This document shows positions 17,822 to 25,563 of a DNA stretch of 42,599 nt, one piece after another. The notes below the pieces were generated by a model. That model saw only the letters and a list, made by a program, of their open reading frames with translations. It did no database searches and had not been told where the DNA came from. Made by a program: the position numbers and the translations under genes. Numbering within the stretch: the stretch's first letter is position 1; each line of letters starts with the position of its first letter. Source of the DNA: Clostridia bacterium (lineage in GTDB: Bacteria > Bacillota > Clostridia > Christensenellales > Aristaeellaceae); NCBI GenBank assembly GCA_017427165.1, contig JAFRTK010000104.1:1-42599 (forward strand), read 5' to 3'.

Positions 17822-18580
17822 ATGAAGAAGTATTTCGAGCGCCTCTGGAACGGCCTGGTCAAGGAAAACCCGGTTCTGGTCCTGATGCTGGGCATGTGCC
17901 CGGCCCTGGCAGTATCCACCCAGGCGATGAACGGTATCGGCATGGGCCTGAGCACCCTGGCGGTACTGGTGCTGAGCAACCTGGTGATCAGCCTGCTGCG
18001 GAAGGTGATTCCGGACCAGGTCCGGCTGCCTGCGTATATTGTGATTGTAGCCAGCCTGGTGACGGTGACGGAGCTGCTGATCAAGGCCTATATTCCCAGC
18101 ATTTATGAAGCGCTGGGCATCTACATTCCGCTGATCGTGGTGAACTGCATCATCCTCGGCCGTGCGGAAGCTTACGCCAACAAACATACGCCGCTGCTCT
18201 CCGTGATGGATGGCATCGGTATGGGTATCGGCTTTACAGTCGCACTGACGATTGCCGGTGCGATCCGTGAACTGCTGGGCGCCGGAAAGATCTTCGGCTT
18301 CCAGCTCCTGCCGGAAGGATTCGGAATGACGATCTTCATCCAGCCTCCGGGAGCGTTCCTGGTATTCGCGCTGATCATTGCCGTGATGAACGCGATCGGC
18401 ATCAAGACCCGCCAGCGCCAGCTGGTGGAAAGCGGATGCGACGGCAACTGCGCACTGTGTGCCACCGTGTGCAGCGACCGAAAGGAAGAAACTGCCGGCG
18501 CGGAAGAGCAGCAGAAAGCGCTGCAGGAGGCGCCCAAGGCCATTGAGGCCGCCGCGAAGGAAGGAGGCGAGGCGAAGTGA
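17822..18580 (+). CDS. rnfE: Rnf complex subunit E
   Basis: 252 residues with six membrane helices. RnfE pairs with RnfA to carry electrons across the membrane through an intramembrane iron-sulfur site. The expected cysteines are present (Cys26 in GMCPALA and Cys109 in VNCIILG). After the last helix there is an unusual hydrophilic tail of about 50 residues with four cysteines, Cys206, 210, 213 and 217 (Cx3Cx2Cx3C), then an Ala/Glu-rich stretch. The start at 17822 is set by AAGGGAGG 7 nt upstream, just after the rnfD-rnfG stop. The stop overlaps the GTG start of rnfA. Confidence 0.95.
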   Translation: MKKYFERLWNGLVKENPVLVLMLGMCPALAVSTQAMNGIGMGLSTLAVLVLSNLVISLLRKVIPDQVRLPAYIVIVASLVTVTELLIKAYIPSIYEALGIYIPLIVVNCIILGRAEAYANKHTPLLSVMDGIGMGIGFTVALTIAGAIRELLGAGKIFGFQLLPEGFGMTIFIQPPGAFLVFALIIAVMNAIGIKTRQRQLVESGCDGNCALCATVCSDRKEETAGAEEQQKALQEAPKAIEAAAKEGGEAK

Positions 18581-19155
18581 ACGGACTGATCATGATTATG
18601 GTGGGCAGCGCCCTGATCAGCAATGTCGTGCTGAACCAGTTCCTGGGAATCTGTTCCTTCCTCGGTGTTTCCAAGCAGATGAAGGCATCCGCCAGCCTCG
18701 GCGTGGCTGTCATCTTCGTTATCACCATTGCCAGCGCCGTGGCCAGCCTGCTGTATGACTATGTGCTGAAACCGCTGGGCATGGACTTTATGAAGACGAT
18801 CATCTTCATCCTGGTGATTGCCGCCCTGGTCCAGATTGTGGAAATGTTCCTGAAGAAAAAGTCCCCCGGGGTGTACCAGGCGCTGGGTATCTACCTGCCG
18901 TTGATCACCACCAACTGCGCGGTGCTGGGCGTTGCCCTGAACAACGTGCAGGACGGGTACAACTTTATCGAATGCGTCACCAGCGGCTTTGGTACCGCGG
19001 TGGGTTACACCATCGCGATTATCCTGCTGGCCGGAATCCGTACCCGGATCAATGAGAAAGACCTTCCGGCCCCGCTGCGGGGCGCCCCGATTGTCATGAT
19101 TGCCGCCGCGCTGATGTCCATCGCGTTTATGGGCTTCGGCGGGCTGCCGCACTGA
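18577..19155 (+). CDS. rnfA: Rnf complex subunit A
   Basis: 192 residues with six membrane helices, homologous to RnfE but inserted in the opposite orientation. Conserved cysteines Cys26 (GICSFLG) and Cys114 (TNCAVLG) fit the shared intramembrane iron-sulfur site. The start is GTG at 18577, overlapping the rnfE stop as GTGA, with AAGGAGG upstream. Translational coupling with rnfE is likely, giving equal amounts of the two partner subunits. Confidence 0.96.
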   Translation: MNGLIMIMVGSALISNVVLNQFLGICSFLGVSKQMKASASLGVAVIFVITIASAVASLLYDYVLKPLGMDFMKTIIFILVIAALVQIVEMFLKKKSPGVYQALGIYLPLITTNCAVLGVALNNVQDGYNFIECVTSGFGTAVGYTIAIILLAGIRTRINEKDLPAPLRGAPIVMIAAALMSIAFMGFGGLPH

Positions 19156-19169
19156 GGAGGTGTGAACGG

Positions 19170-19964
19170 ATGAATATCATTCTGGCAACCACACTGGTCA
19201 TTGCGGTCATCGGAATCTGCGTCGGCGCAGGCCTGGTCTTTACGGGAAAGAAATTCGCTGTTGAAGTGGATGAACGGGAAGTGGCGGTTCGGTCCAAACT
19301 GCCCGGCAACAACTGCGGCGCCTGCGGATACGCGGGATGTGACGCCCTGGCGGCGGCGATCGCCAAAGGGGAAGCCCCGGTGAACGCCTGCCCGGTGGGC
19401 GGCGCGGCTGTGGCAGAAGCCATCGGCGATATCATGGGTACCCGGGCGGGAGCCATGGAACGCAAGGTCGCGTTTGTTGCGTGCAAAGGCACCTGTGACG
19501 TCACGCATAACCAGGGAAACTATATCGGAATCAAGGACTGCCGGGCGGCTGTGATGGCCGGCATCAATATCACTGACTGCAACTATGGCTGCCTGGGCTT
19601 TGGCTCCTGCGTGGATGTGTGCCCGGAACAGGCAATTTCCATCCGGAACGGCGTTGCCGTTGTGAACCGGAACCGCTGCGTCAGCTGCGGCCTGTGCGCC
19701 AAGACCTGCCCGCGGGGACTGATCACCCTGATTCCGGAAAGCCGGATTATCCGGGTGCAGTGCTCGAACAAGGATAAGGGACCCCAGGTGAAGAAGGTCT
19801 GTACTGCAGGGTGCATCGGCTGCGGCCTGTGCGCGAAACAGTGCGAATTCGACGCGATTGAATTCGACGGAACGCTTGCCCGGATCAATCCGGACAAGTG
19901 CACGCTGTGCGGAAAGTGCGCAGCAAAATGCCCGGTGAAAGCGATTACCACGACCGCTGTATAA
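19170..19964 (+). CDS. rnfB: Rnf complex subunit B, multi-[4Fe-4S] ferredoxin-side subunit
   Basis: 264 residues. An N-terminal membrane anchor (about 3-25) is followed by a CGACGYAGC...C cluster motif and then four more cysteine motifs (CNYGCLGFGSCVDVCP, CVSCGLCAKTCP, CIGCGLCAKQCE, CTLCGKCAAKCP). RnfB takes electrons from reduced ferredoxin in the cytoplasm and passes them to RnfA/E. The length and motif set are typical for clostridial RnfB. The start at 19170 has GAGGAGGTG upstream. The flavin-NrfA gene starts 12 nt after the stop. Confidence 0.97.
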   Translation: MNIILATTLVIAVIGICVGAGLVFTGKKFAVEVDEREVAVRSKLPGNNCGACGYAGCDALAAAIAKGEAPVNACPVGGAAVAEAIGDIMGTRAGAMERKVAFVACKGTCDVTHNQGNYIGIKDCRAAVMAGINITDCNYGCLGFGSCVDVCPEQAISIRNGVAVVNRNRCVSCGLCAKTCPRGLITLIPESRIIRVQCSNKDKGPQVKKVCTAGCIGCGLCAKQCEFDAIEFDGTLARINPDKCTLCGKCAAKCPVKAITTTAV

Positions 19965-19976
19965 GGAGAGATGGCC

Positions 19977-22361
19977 ATGAATAACTTTGAGAAGAAACAA
20001 TGGCTTCGGTTAATTCTCTGTGCAATGGTTCTGATTGCTGTTTCCCTGTTCCTGACGGGAATTATCGGCGGGGAACACATGACTTACAGCCTGACGGAAA
20101 AAGCGGACGCCCCGGCGGTAAACGGAACTGCCGTGGAAGAGGCTGAACAGGGCTTCGGCGGCACAGTGACTGTGAAGGCGACACTGGACGGTTCGACCGT
20201 ACAGGCGCTGACCGTTGAAACACCGGACGAAACGCCCGGGCTGGGCCAGCGGGCTTCCGAGGAAGATTTTACCAGCCAGTTTATCGGCAAGGAAGGCCCG
20301 TTCACCTTCGGAGAGAACGGGATTGATGCGCTGAGCGGCGCGACCGTGACTTCGAATGCGGTACTGAAGGCACTGAACCGGGCAATCACCGGTGAGGATG
20401 CCGCGGAACCGGCGGAAGAACCCAAAGCGGAAGTGAAGGAAGAGCCTGGAAAGGAAACGACAGAAGAACCCAAAGCGGAAGTGAAGGAAGAGCCTGGAAA
20501 GGAAACGACAGAAGAACCCGCTCCCGCTGCGGCGGAAGAGCCCAAAACGGAAGAATCCGCTGCTGAACCGGAGACTGCCGGCACAGCCGTAGAAGAAACC
20601 GTACAGGGCTTCGGCGGTGAAGTGACAGTCAAGGCAACGCTGGACGGAAAGACAGTCAAGACACTGTCCATCGATACTCCGAATGAAACTCCCGGCCTGG
20701 GCCAGAAGGCTTCCGAGGAGGCTTTCACCAGCCAGTTCATCGGTAAGGAGGGTCCGTTCACCTACGGCGAGAACGGCGTTGAAGCGATTACCGGCGCGAC
20801 TGTGACATCAAACGCGGTGCTGGAGGGCCTGAACAAGGCATTCCCCGCTGAGACGGTTGCAGAACCCGCCGCAGAAGAGCCGGCGGCGGAGGAAAAGGCT
20901 GCTGAACCAGCTGCCGGGACCGAAATTGAGAAGTCCGAACAGGGCTTCGGCGGTGAAGTGACAGTTAAGGCAACACTGGATGGAACGACGGTCAAAGCCC
21001 TGTCCATCGATACTCCGAATGAAACCCCTGGCCTGGGCCAAAAGGCTTCCGAGGAAGCGTTCACCAGCCAGTTTATCGGCAAGGAAGGCCCGTTCACCTA
21101 TGGTGAAAACGGCGTTGAGGCGATTACCGGCGCGACGGTGACTTCCAACGCGGTACTGAAGGCGCTGAACCAGGCGTTCCCCGGAGCGGAACCTGCTGCG
21201 GAAGAGAAGAAGGAAGAAGCAAAGCCTGCCGCGGAGGCCGAGACGGCGAAGAAAGAAACGGCCCAGGTACCGGCTTCCGTGATTTCAAAGGTTGCGGTGA
21301 CCATGGGACAGAACTCCGAGAACAATATTGTGACAAGCTACCTGGAGCAGGACCCGTACCTGAAGAACATCTATGAGGGATACGGATTTGCGAAGGATTA
21401 CGGCAGTGCCCGCGGCCATACCTACACGCTGGAAGATGTTTCGAAGACTCTTCGGCCCCATCCGAAAGCCAACTGCATTACCTGCAAGACGGATGATTTT
21501 GCCCGCCTTGTCAATACGGAAGGAATCGAAGTCTATTCAAAGGCATTTGATGAAGTAATGCCGCTGATGAAGAACACAATCTCCTGTTACAACTGCCACG
21601 GGGACGGAATGGGAATGGACGGCCAGCTGGCGGTTTCCCACAGCTATGTGAAGACGGCACTGGGGGATGCAGCGGCAGAAATTCCCGCCGCGATCCTCTC
21701 CTGTGGGCAGTGTCACATTGAGTATTACTTCACCCCATCGGACAGCGAGACCATGATGCCTTATCACAACAAAGCTGAGATGACCCCGGAAGCCATCCTG
21801 GCTTACTATGATGCGATGGGATTCTATGACTGGGAGCAGCCGGGCACCGGAACCAAACTGCTGAAAGCCCAGCACCCGGAAATGGAAACGGTACTGGCCG
21901 GAAAACACGCGGCGAATTTTGGTATGACATGTGCGGACTGCCATATGCCGCAGGAAACGACGGATGACGGTATTGAATACCGCAGCCACTACTTTGTGAG
22001 CCCTCTGGCGAATGAAATTCTTCTGAATTCCTGCACAAAGTGCCACGGAACCGCGGAAAACCTGATTGCCTTGGTGCAGAACGTACAGGGAAAAGTGACT
22101 GCCCGCGAAACCGAAGTCGGCAACAAACTGAGCGCGCTGAAGGATAAGCTGACAGCTGCTGCTGCGGACGGAAAGCTCGGAGCGGAACAACTGGACGCTG
22201 TACGCAAGCTGCACAGGGAAGCGCAGTGGTTCTTTGACTTCTGCTATGTGGAGAACTCCGAAGGCGCGCACAATTCCGCGCTGTCGCTGTCCTGCCTGGA
22301 TACGTCCGAAGCGAAGATCGACGAGGCCATGGTTCTGCTTGGCGAAAGACAGGATGTCTGA
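19977..22361 (+). CDS. nrfA: Triple FMN-binding domain protein fused to pentaheme nitrite reductase NrfA
   Basis: 794 residues. The ATG at 19977 is preferred over 19971 because AAGGAG (19963-19968) is 8 nt away rather than 2. Residues about 11-31 form a membrane anchor without a clear cleavage site. Three RnfG/NqrC-like FMN-binding domains follow (about 50-138, 205-290, 317-402), each with GFGG, TPxETPGLGQ and an S/T-GATVTS motif; FMN is expected on Thr125, Thr277 and Thr389. Glu/Pro/Ala/Lys linkers join them. Residues about 430-794 are NrfA: CITCK (500-504, catalytic haem with Lys ligand), then CxxCH at 537-541, 576-580, 652-656 and 686-690. Candidate active-site residues lie in ARGHTY (Arg), CHIEYYF (Tyr) and QHPEME (His). 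NrfA reduces nitrite to ammonium with six electrons outside the membrane. No nrfH is present. Confidence 0.93.
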   Translation: MNNFEKKQWLRLILCAMVLIAVSLFLTGIIGGEHMTYSLTEKADAPAVNGTAVEEAEQGFGGTVTVKATLDGSTVQALTVETPDETPGLGQRASEEDFTSQFIGKEGPFTFGENGIDALSGATVTSNAVLKALNRAITGEDAAEPAEEPKAEVKEEPGKETTEEPKAEVKEEPGKETTEEPAPAAAEEPKTEESAAEPETAGTAVEETVQGFGGEVTVKATLDGKTVKTLSIDTPNETPGLGQKASEEAFTSQFIGKEGPFTYGENGVEAITGATVTSNAVLEGLNKAFPAETVAEPAAEEPAAEEKAAEPAAGTEIEKSEQGFGGEVTVKATLDGTTVKALSIDTPNETPGLGQKASEEAFTSQFIGKEGPFTYGENGVEAITGATVTSNAVLKALNQAFPGAEPAAEEKKEEAKPAAEAETAKKETAQVPASVISKVAVTMGQNSENNIVTSYLEQDPYLKNIYEGYGFAKDYGSARGHTYTLEDVSKTLRPHPKANCITCKTDDFARLVNTEGIEVYSKAFDEVMPLMKNTISCYNCHGDGMGMDGQLAVSHSYVKTALGDAAAEIPAAILSCGQCHIEYYFTPSDSETMMPYHNKAEMTPEAILAYYDAMGFYDWEQPGTGTKLLKAQHPEMETVLAGKHAANFGMTCADCHMPQETTDDGIEYRSHYFVSPLANEILLNSCTKCHGTAENLIALVQNVQGKVTARETEVGNKLSALKDKLTAAAADGKLGAEQLDAVRKLHREAQWFFDFCYVENSEGAHNSALSLSCLDTSEAKIDEAMVLLGERQDV
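20415..20519 (+). repeat. Exact 48-bp tandem duplication in the first interdomain linker
   Basis: The 48-bp unit at 20415-20462 is repeated exactly at 20463-20510, followed by 9 further matching bases. It encodes EEPKAEVKEEPGKETT twice and keeps the frame. Exact identity suggests a very recent duplication. Confidence 0.95.
20594..21192 (+). repeat. Near-identical FMN-binding domain duplication
   Basis: The regions coding for flavin domains 2 (about 20594-20848) and 3 (about 20930-21184) match almost base for base over roughly 250 bp at an offset of 336 bp. Domain 1 (about 20128-20390) is clearly more diverged. Domain 3 is therefore probably a recent copy of domain 2 or kept alike by gene conversion. 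Confidence 0.85.
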
Positions 22362-22367
22362 AAAAAC

Positions 22368-22391
22368 CGCCGGAAGCGAGAGCTTCCGGCG
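22368..22391 (+). other. Intercistronic hairpin with GAGA tetraloop between nrfA fusion and resB
   Basis: A perfect 10-bp stem (22368-22377 with 22382-22391) is closed by a GNRA-type GAGA loop 6 nt after the stop codon. No T run follows, so it is not a standard terminator. It could stabilise the upstream mRNA or reduce expression of resB and ccsA relative to nrfA. Confidence 0.7.
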
Positions 22392-22409
22392 TATTGAAGA
22401 CGGGGTAAT

Positions 22410-23441
22410 ATGACGATACTCAAAAAAATCAGAAAGATCCTGGGCTCCATGCCGCTGGCCATCACCCTCCTGGTGATGCTTGCCGCGGCATGCGGCGTTT
22501 GCTCGGCTGTTCCGCAGGGGCAGACATATGAGTGGTATGCCAGCCAGTATGGCGAACGGACGGCTGCTGTGATTATGGCACTCCATGCAGATGATGCCTA
22601 TCACAGCTGGTGGTTCCTGGCCCTGAGCGGATTCCTGTGCCTCAGCCTTCTGATGTGCAACCTGATCCGGATAAAGCCGCTGATTCGCCGCACCGGAAAA
22701 GAACCGGGAAACTTTGCCGGAATCTGGGGTGCATGGGTGTGTCACCTGGGAATCCTGCTTCTGATTATCGGATTTGCACTGGGGCAGATGACCCAGGAGG
22801 AATACACGATCAGCGGACTGCCCGGGGATACCGTTCCGCTGGCAGATACCGGTCTGCAGGTAACGGTGGACGACTTTATGATTGACTGGCGGGAAGACGG
22901 GACAGCCGGACAGTATACTGCTGAGCTGACGGTTCGCAGCGCTGACGGGAAAGACGAGCAGCAAGGAACGGCCAGTGTGAACCATCCCGCGGAACTGTTC
23001 GGATACGAGTTCTTCCAGAACTCCGCGGGATGGGCGGCAGACGTGACGGTGGAGAAGAACGGGGAGATCCTGCAGAAGAAAACCCTGTGTGTGCAGGAAT
23101 ATATGCCGCTGGAAGATGATCCCGACATCGTGGTGATGTTTTACAACTTTTATCCGAACTATGATGGTGAGACGGGAACTGTATCCCCGATGGCATCCAC
23201 TCGTCCGGAGAAGCCAGGATACCTGTACATGGTTTTCTACCAGGGAGAGGTACGGGGAATGAATGTGCTGGAAACGGATGACGAGATTACCATTGACCAG
23301 GAATATACCGTCCGGTTCAGTAATCCTTCCAACTATACACTGCTGATGGTGAAACGGGACCGGTTTTCCTGGATGGCTATGCTGGGCGCTGCGATCCTGA
23401 TGGCGGGGCTGGTTATGGCCTTCTATCTGCGAAAGAGGTGA
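22410..23441 (+). CDS. resB: ResB/Ccs1-family cytochrome c biogenesis protein
   Basis: 343 residues. Two N-terminal membrane helices (about 13-33 and 68-87), a third at about 108-126, a large extracytoplasmic domain (about 130-315) and a final helix (about 322-340) match the ResB/Ccs1 layout, though it is shorter than many members. Together with CcsA it forms the system II haem lyase that attaches haem to CxxCH motifs outside the membrane. The start at 22410 has only a weak ribosome site (ACGGGG), fitting lower expression than the cytochrome. ccsA begins 8 nt after the stop. The position right behind a CxxCK-containing cytochrome suggests a dedicated haem lyase (inference). Confidence 0.88.
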   Translation: MTILKKIRKILGSMPLAITLLVMLAAACGVCSAVPQGQTYEWYASQYGERTAAVIMALHADDAYHSWWFLALSGFLCLSLLMCNLIRIKPLIRRTGKEPGNFAGIWGAWVCHLGILLLIIGFALGQMTQEEYTISGLPGDTVPLADTGLQVTVDDFMIDWREDGTAGQYTAELTVRSADGKDEQQGTASVNHPAELFGYEFFQNSAGWAADVTVEKNGEILQKKTLCVQEYMPLEDDPDIVVMFYNFYPNYDGETGTVSPMASTRPEKPGYLYMVFYQGEVRGMNVLETDDEITIDQEYTVRFSNPSNYTLLMVKRDRFSWMAMLGAAILMAGLVMAFYLRKR

Positions 23442-23449
23442 CGATCTGA

Positions 23450-24265
23450 ATGGAACAGGCTGAGAATATCCTGTTTACGATTGCCATGGTCGGTTATTTC
23501 CTGGCGATGCTGCTGTACTTTGTGTTTGCCGGACTGAAGAGAAACGCAGCGGCAAAGGCGGCGGCAGTGATCCAGATGGGCGGCCTTGCAGCCCATACAG
23601 CAGCGCTGATTGTGCGCGGAATTGCCGCCGGACGGGTACCGATGACCAACCAGTATGAGTTCGCCACCTGTTTTGCGTGGGCGCTGTGCCTGGTCAGCCT
23701 GATATTTATCGCGAAATACCGGTTCAGTTTCCTTGGTGTGTTTGCAGCGCCGGTGGTTTTCCTGATTATGGGATATGCTGCCATGCAGAGCCGGGAAATA
23801 CATGCACTGATGCCGGCACTGCAGAGCAACTGGCTGGTCTTCCACGTTTCCACGGCGATTATGAGCTACGGGGCTTTCGGGGTCAGCTTTGTACTGGGAT
23901 TCATTTTCCTGGTGCGGGAAAAGATACGGAAAGACGGGTTTATGGACCAGCATATCCCGGAACGGGACAAGCTGGATGTCATTGAATACCGCAGTGTATG
24001 CCTGGGTCTGCTGTTCCTGACGATTACCATAATAACCGGGGCATTCTGGGCAAAAAAATGCTGGGGAAGCTACTGGAACTGGGACCCGAAGGAAACCTGG
24101 TCTCTGGTAACCTGGATTATCTATGCAGTGTACCTGCACCTGCGGATCATGCGCGGGTGGAAAGGGAAGGCGGCGGCTGTTTTCGCAGTTGTCGGATTCA
24201 TCTGTGTGATTTTTACCTATATCGGTGTGAACACATTCCTTCCGGGACTGCACAGCTACGCATAA
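23450..24265 (+). CDS. ccsA: CcsA/ResC-family haem lyase subunit
   Basis: 271 residues with about eight membrane helices. The haem-handling WWD motif is WGSYWNWDPKE at 205-215. Candidate haem-ligand histidines flank it: His132 (WLVFHVS) and His268 (LPGLHSY). This is the channel/ligase half of system II cytochrome c maturation and works with ResB encoded just upstream. The start has AAAGAGGTGA upstream. Some organisms use a special CcsA-type lyase (NrfI) for the CxxCK haem of NrfA, so this one is a good candidate for the same task. Confidence 0.93.
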   Translation: MEQAENILFTIAMVGYFLAMLLYFVFAGLKRNAAAKAAAVIQMGGLAAHTAALIVRGIAAGRVPMTNQYEFATCFAWALCLVSLIFIAKYRFSFLGVFAAPVVFLIMGYAAMQSREIHALMPALQSNWLVFHVSTAIMSYGAFGVSFVLGFIFLVREKIRKDGFMDQHIPERDKLDVIEYRSVCLGLLFLTITIITGAFWAKKCWGSYWNWDPKETWSLVTWIIYAVYLHLRIMRGWKGKAAAVFAVVGFICVIFTYIGVNTFLPGLHSYA

Positions 24266-24283
24266 AAGAAGGGGGAATCCTGC

Positions 24284-25501
24284 ATGAAACGATTTCTGGC
24301 ATTTCTGGCCGTACTGGTCATGATCTGGGGAGGAACGGCAATGGGTGAATTTGCAAAGGAAGAATGGTACCAGTCCGCGCTGAAAGACTCTGAAATGCGG
24401 CTTGGCAACAATGTCCGCCTGCTTAAACTGATTGAGCGGGCCAGGGCCGGTGAGCATATCACCATCGGTACCATGGGCGGATCGATCACCGAAGGCGCCG
24501 GCGCCTCCAACTATAAGGAGTGCTGGGCCAGCCGATTTGCCCTGCGCTTCGGAAACACCTACGGTGTATCGAACGGAAGCAATGTGGAACTGGTGAATGC
24601 CGGCGTCGGAGGAACCCCGTCTGCATTCGGCTACATGCGGTTCAACCGGGATATCAACAGCCGGGTCAGTGAGAAGGATCCGGACGGTTATCCGGACCTG
24701 GTGATCATTGAATTCGCTGTGAATGACTGGGGTGAGCCGACCAACCATCACTGCTTTGAGTCGATGGTGAAGGAAGTGCTGGAATACCCCAATGAACCGG
24801 TGGTAATCCTGCTGTTCTCCATGCGGGACGATGGCTGGAACCTGCAGGGTGACCTGCGGAAGATCGGCGATGTGTATGACCTGCTGATGGTTTCGATTCC
24901 GGACGGACTGTACAAACATGTCGGGAAGGAAATGGAGAAGAAGGATTTCTTCCATGATGAGTACCATCCGAACTCCACCGGCCACCGCATGATGGCGGAC
25001 TGCCTGATGCAGGCCATCGCGGATGCCGCGGCGAAGGAACCCGACGAAGCGGATATCGACCTGACTGTCTGGCCGGCATACGGCACGGACTTTATGGGCC
25101 TGAAGACGCTGTACGCGGATGAGGAAACCGAAGGATTTACCGTGGAACGCGGCGGATTCGCCAGCATTGACCTGCAGACTTACCGGAACACGCCGGTGGG
25201 CTGGGTATGCGGGAAAAACTACTTCCATGATATCAAGGATCCGGATGAGCCGCTGAAGGTGACAGGTGTATTCTCCAAATGCCTGATTGCCTGGAAAGCT
25301 TCGGCGGACGCAGTCTTCGGTGCGGCAGAGGTGTATGTGGACGGAAAGCGCGCGACCATCCTGCGGGGCGGCCCTGGGAAATGGAACCAGAGCGAAGTGG
25401 CGCTGGTGCTGAACGGGAAGAATGCCGCGGAACATACCATCCTGATCAAAGTAACGGAGCCAGGCAAGAAATTCACGATTACCGCGATTTCAGTGAAGTA
25501 A
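24284..25501 (+). CDS. Secreted SGNH/GDSL-family esterase
   Basis: 405 residues. A signal peptide at about 1-21 precedes an SGNH hydrolase domain with block I Ser67 (MGGSITEG), block II NAGVGGT, block III Asn147 (AVNDW) and block V Asp225/His228 (DEYHPN). Residues about 255-405 form a C-terminal beta-rich domain. Such proteins often remove acetyl groups from xylan or other glycans, which fits the xylanases elsewhere in the window, but the substrate is unproven. The gene begins 18 nt after ccsA with GGGGG upstream, so it appears co-transcribed with the cytochrome genes although it has no obvious redox role. Confidence 0.88.
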   Translation: MKRFLAFLAVLVMIWGGTAMGEFAKEEWYQSALKDSEMRLGNNVRLLKLIERARAGEHITIGTMGGSITEGAGASNYKECWASRFALRFGNTYGVSNGSNVELVNAGVGGTPSAFGYMRFNRDINSRVSEKDPDGYPDLVIIEFAVNDWGEPTNHHCFESMVKEVLEYPNEPVVILLFSMRDDGWNLQGDLRKIGDVYDLLMVSIPDGLYKHVGKEMEKKDFFHDEYHPNSTGHRMMADCLMQAIADAAAKEPDEADIDLTVWPAYGTDFMGLKTLYADEETEGFTVERGGFASIDLQTYRNTPVGWVCGKNYFHDIKDPDEPLKVTGVFSKCLIAWKASADAVFGAAEVYVDGKRATILRGGPGKWNQSEVALVLNGKNAAEHTILIKVTEPGKKFTITAISVK

Positions 25502-25508
25502 GAGCATA

Positions 25509-25550
25509 AAAGAAGAACCGTGGACGAGATTTCGTCCACGGTTCTTCTTT
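25509..25550. terminator. Bidirectional intrinsic terminator, 19-bp stem
   Basis: A perfect 19-bp stem (25509-25527 with 25532-25550) with a GATT loop is flanked by A-rich and T-rich ends. It separates the plus-strand rnf-nrf block from the convergent minus-strand oxidoreductase operon and can stop both. Confidence 0.95.
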
Positions 25551-25563
25551 AAAGCATTCAGAA

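Noticed and set aside
22362-22395. Terminator between nrfA and resB
   Set aside because: The stem is strong but no T run follows, so it is recorded as an intercistronic hairpin instead.
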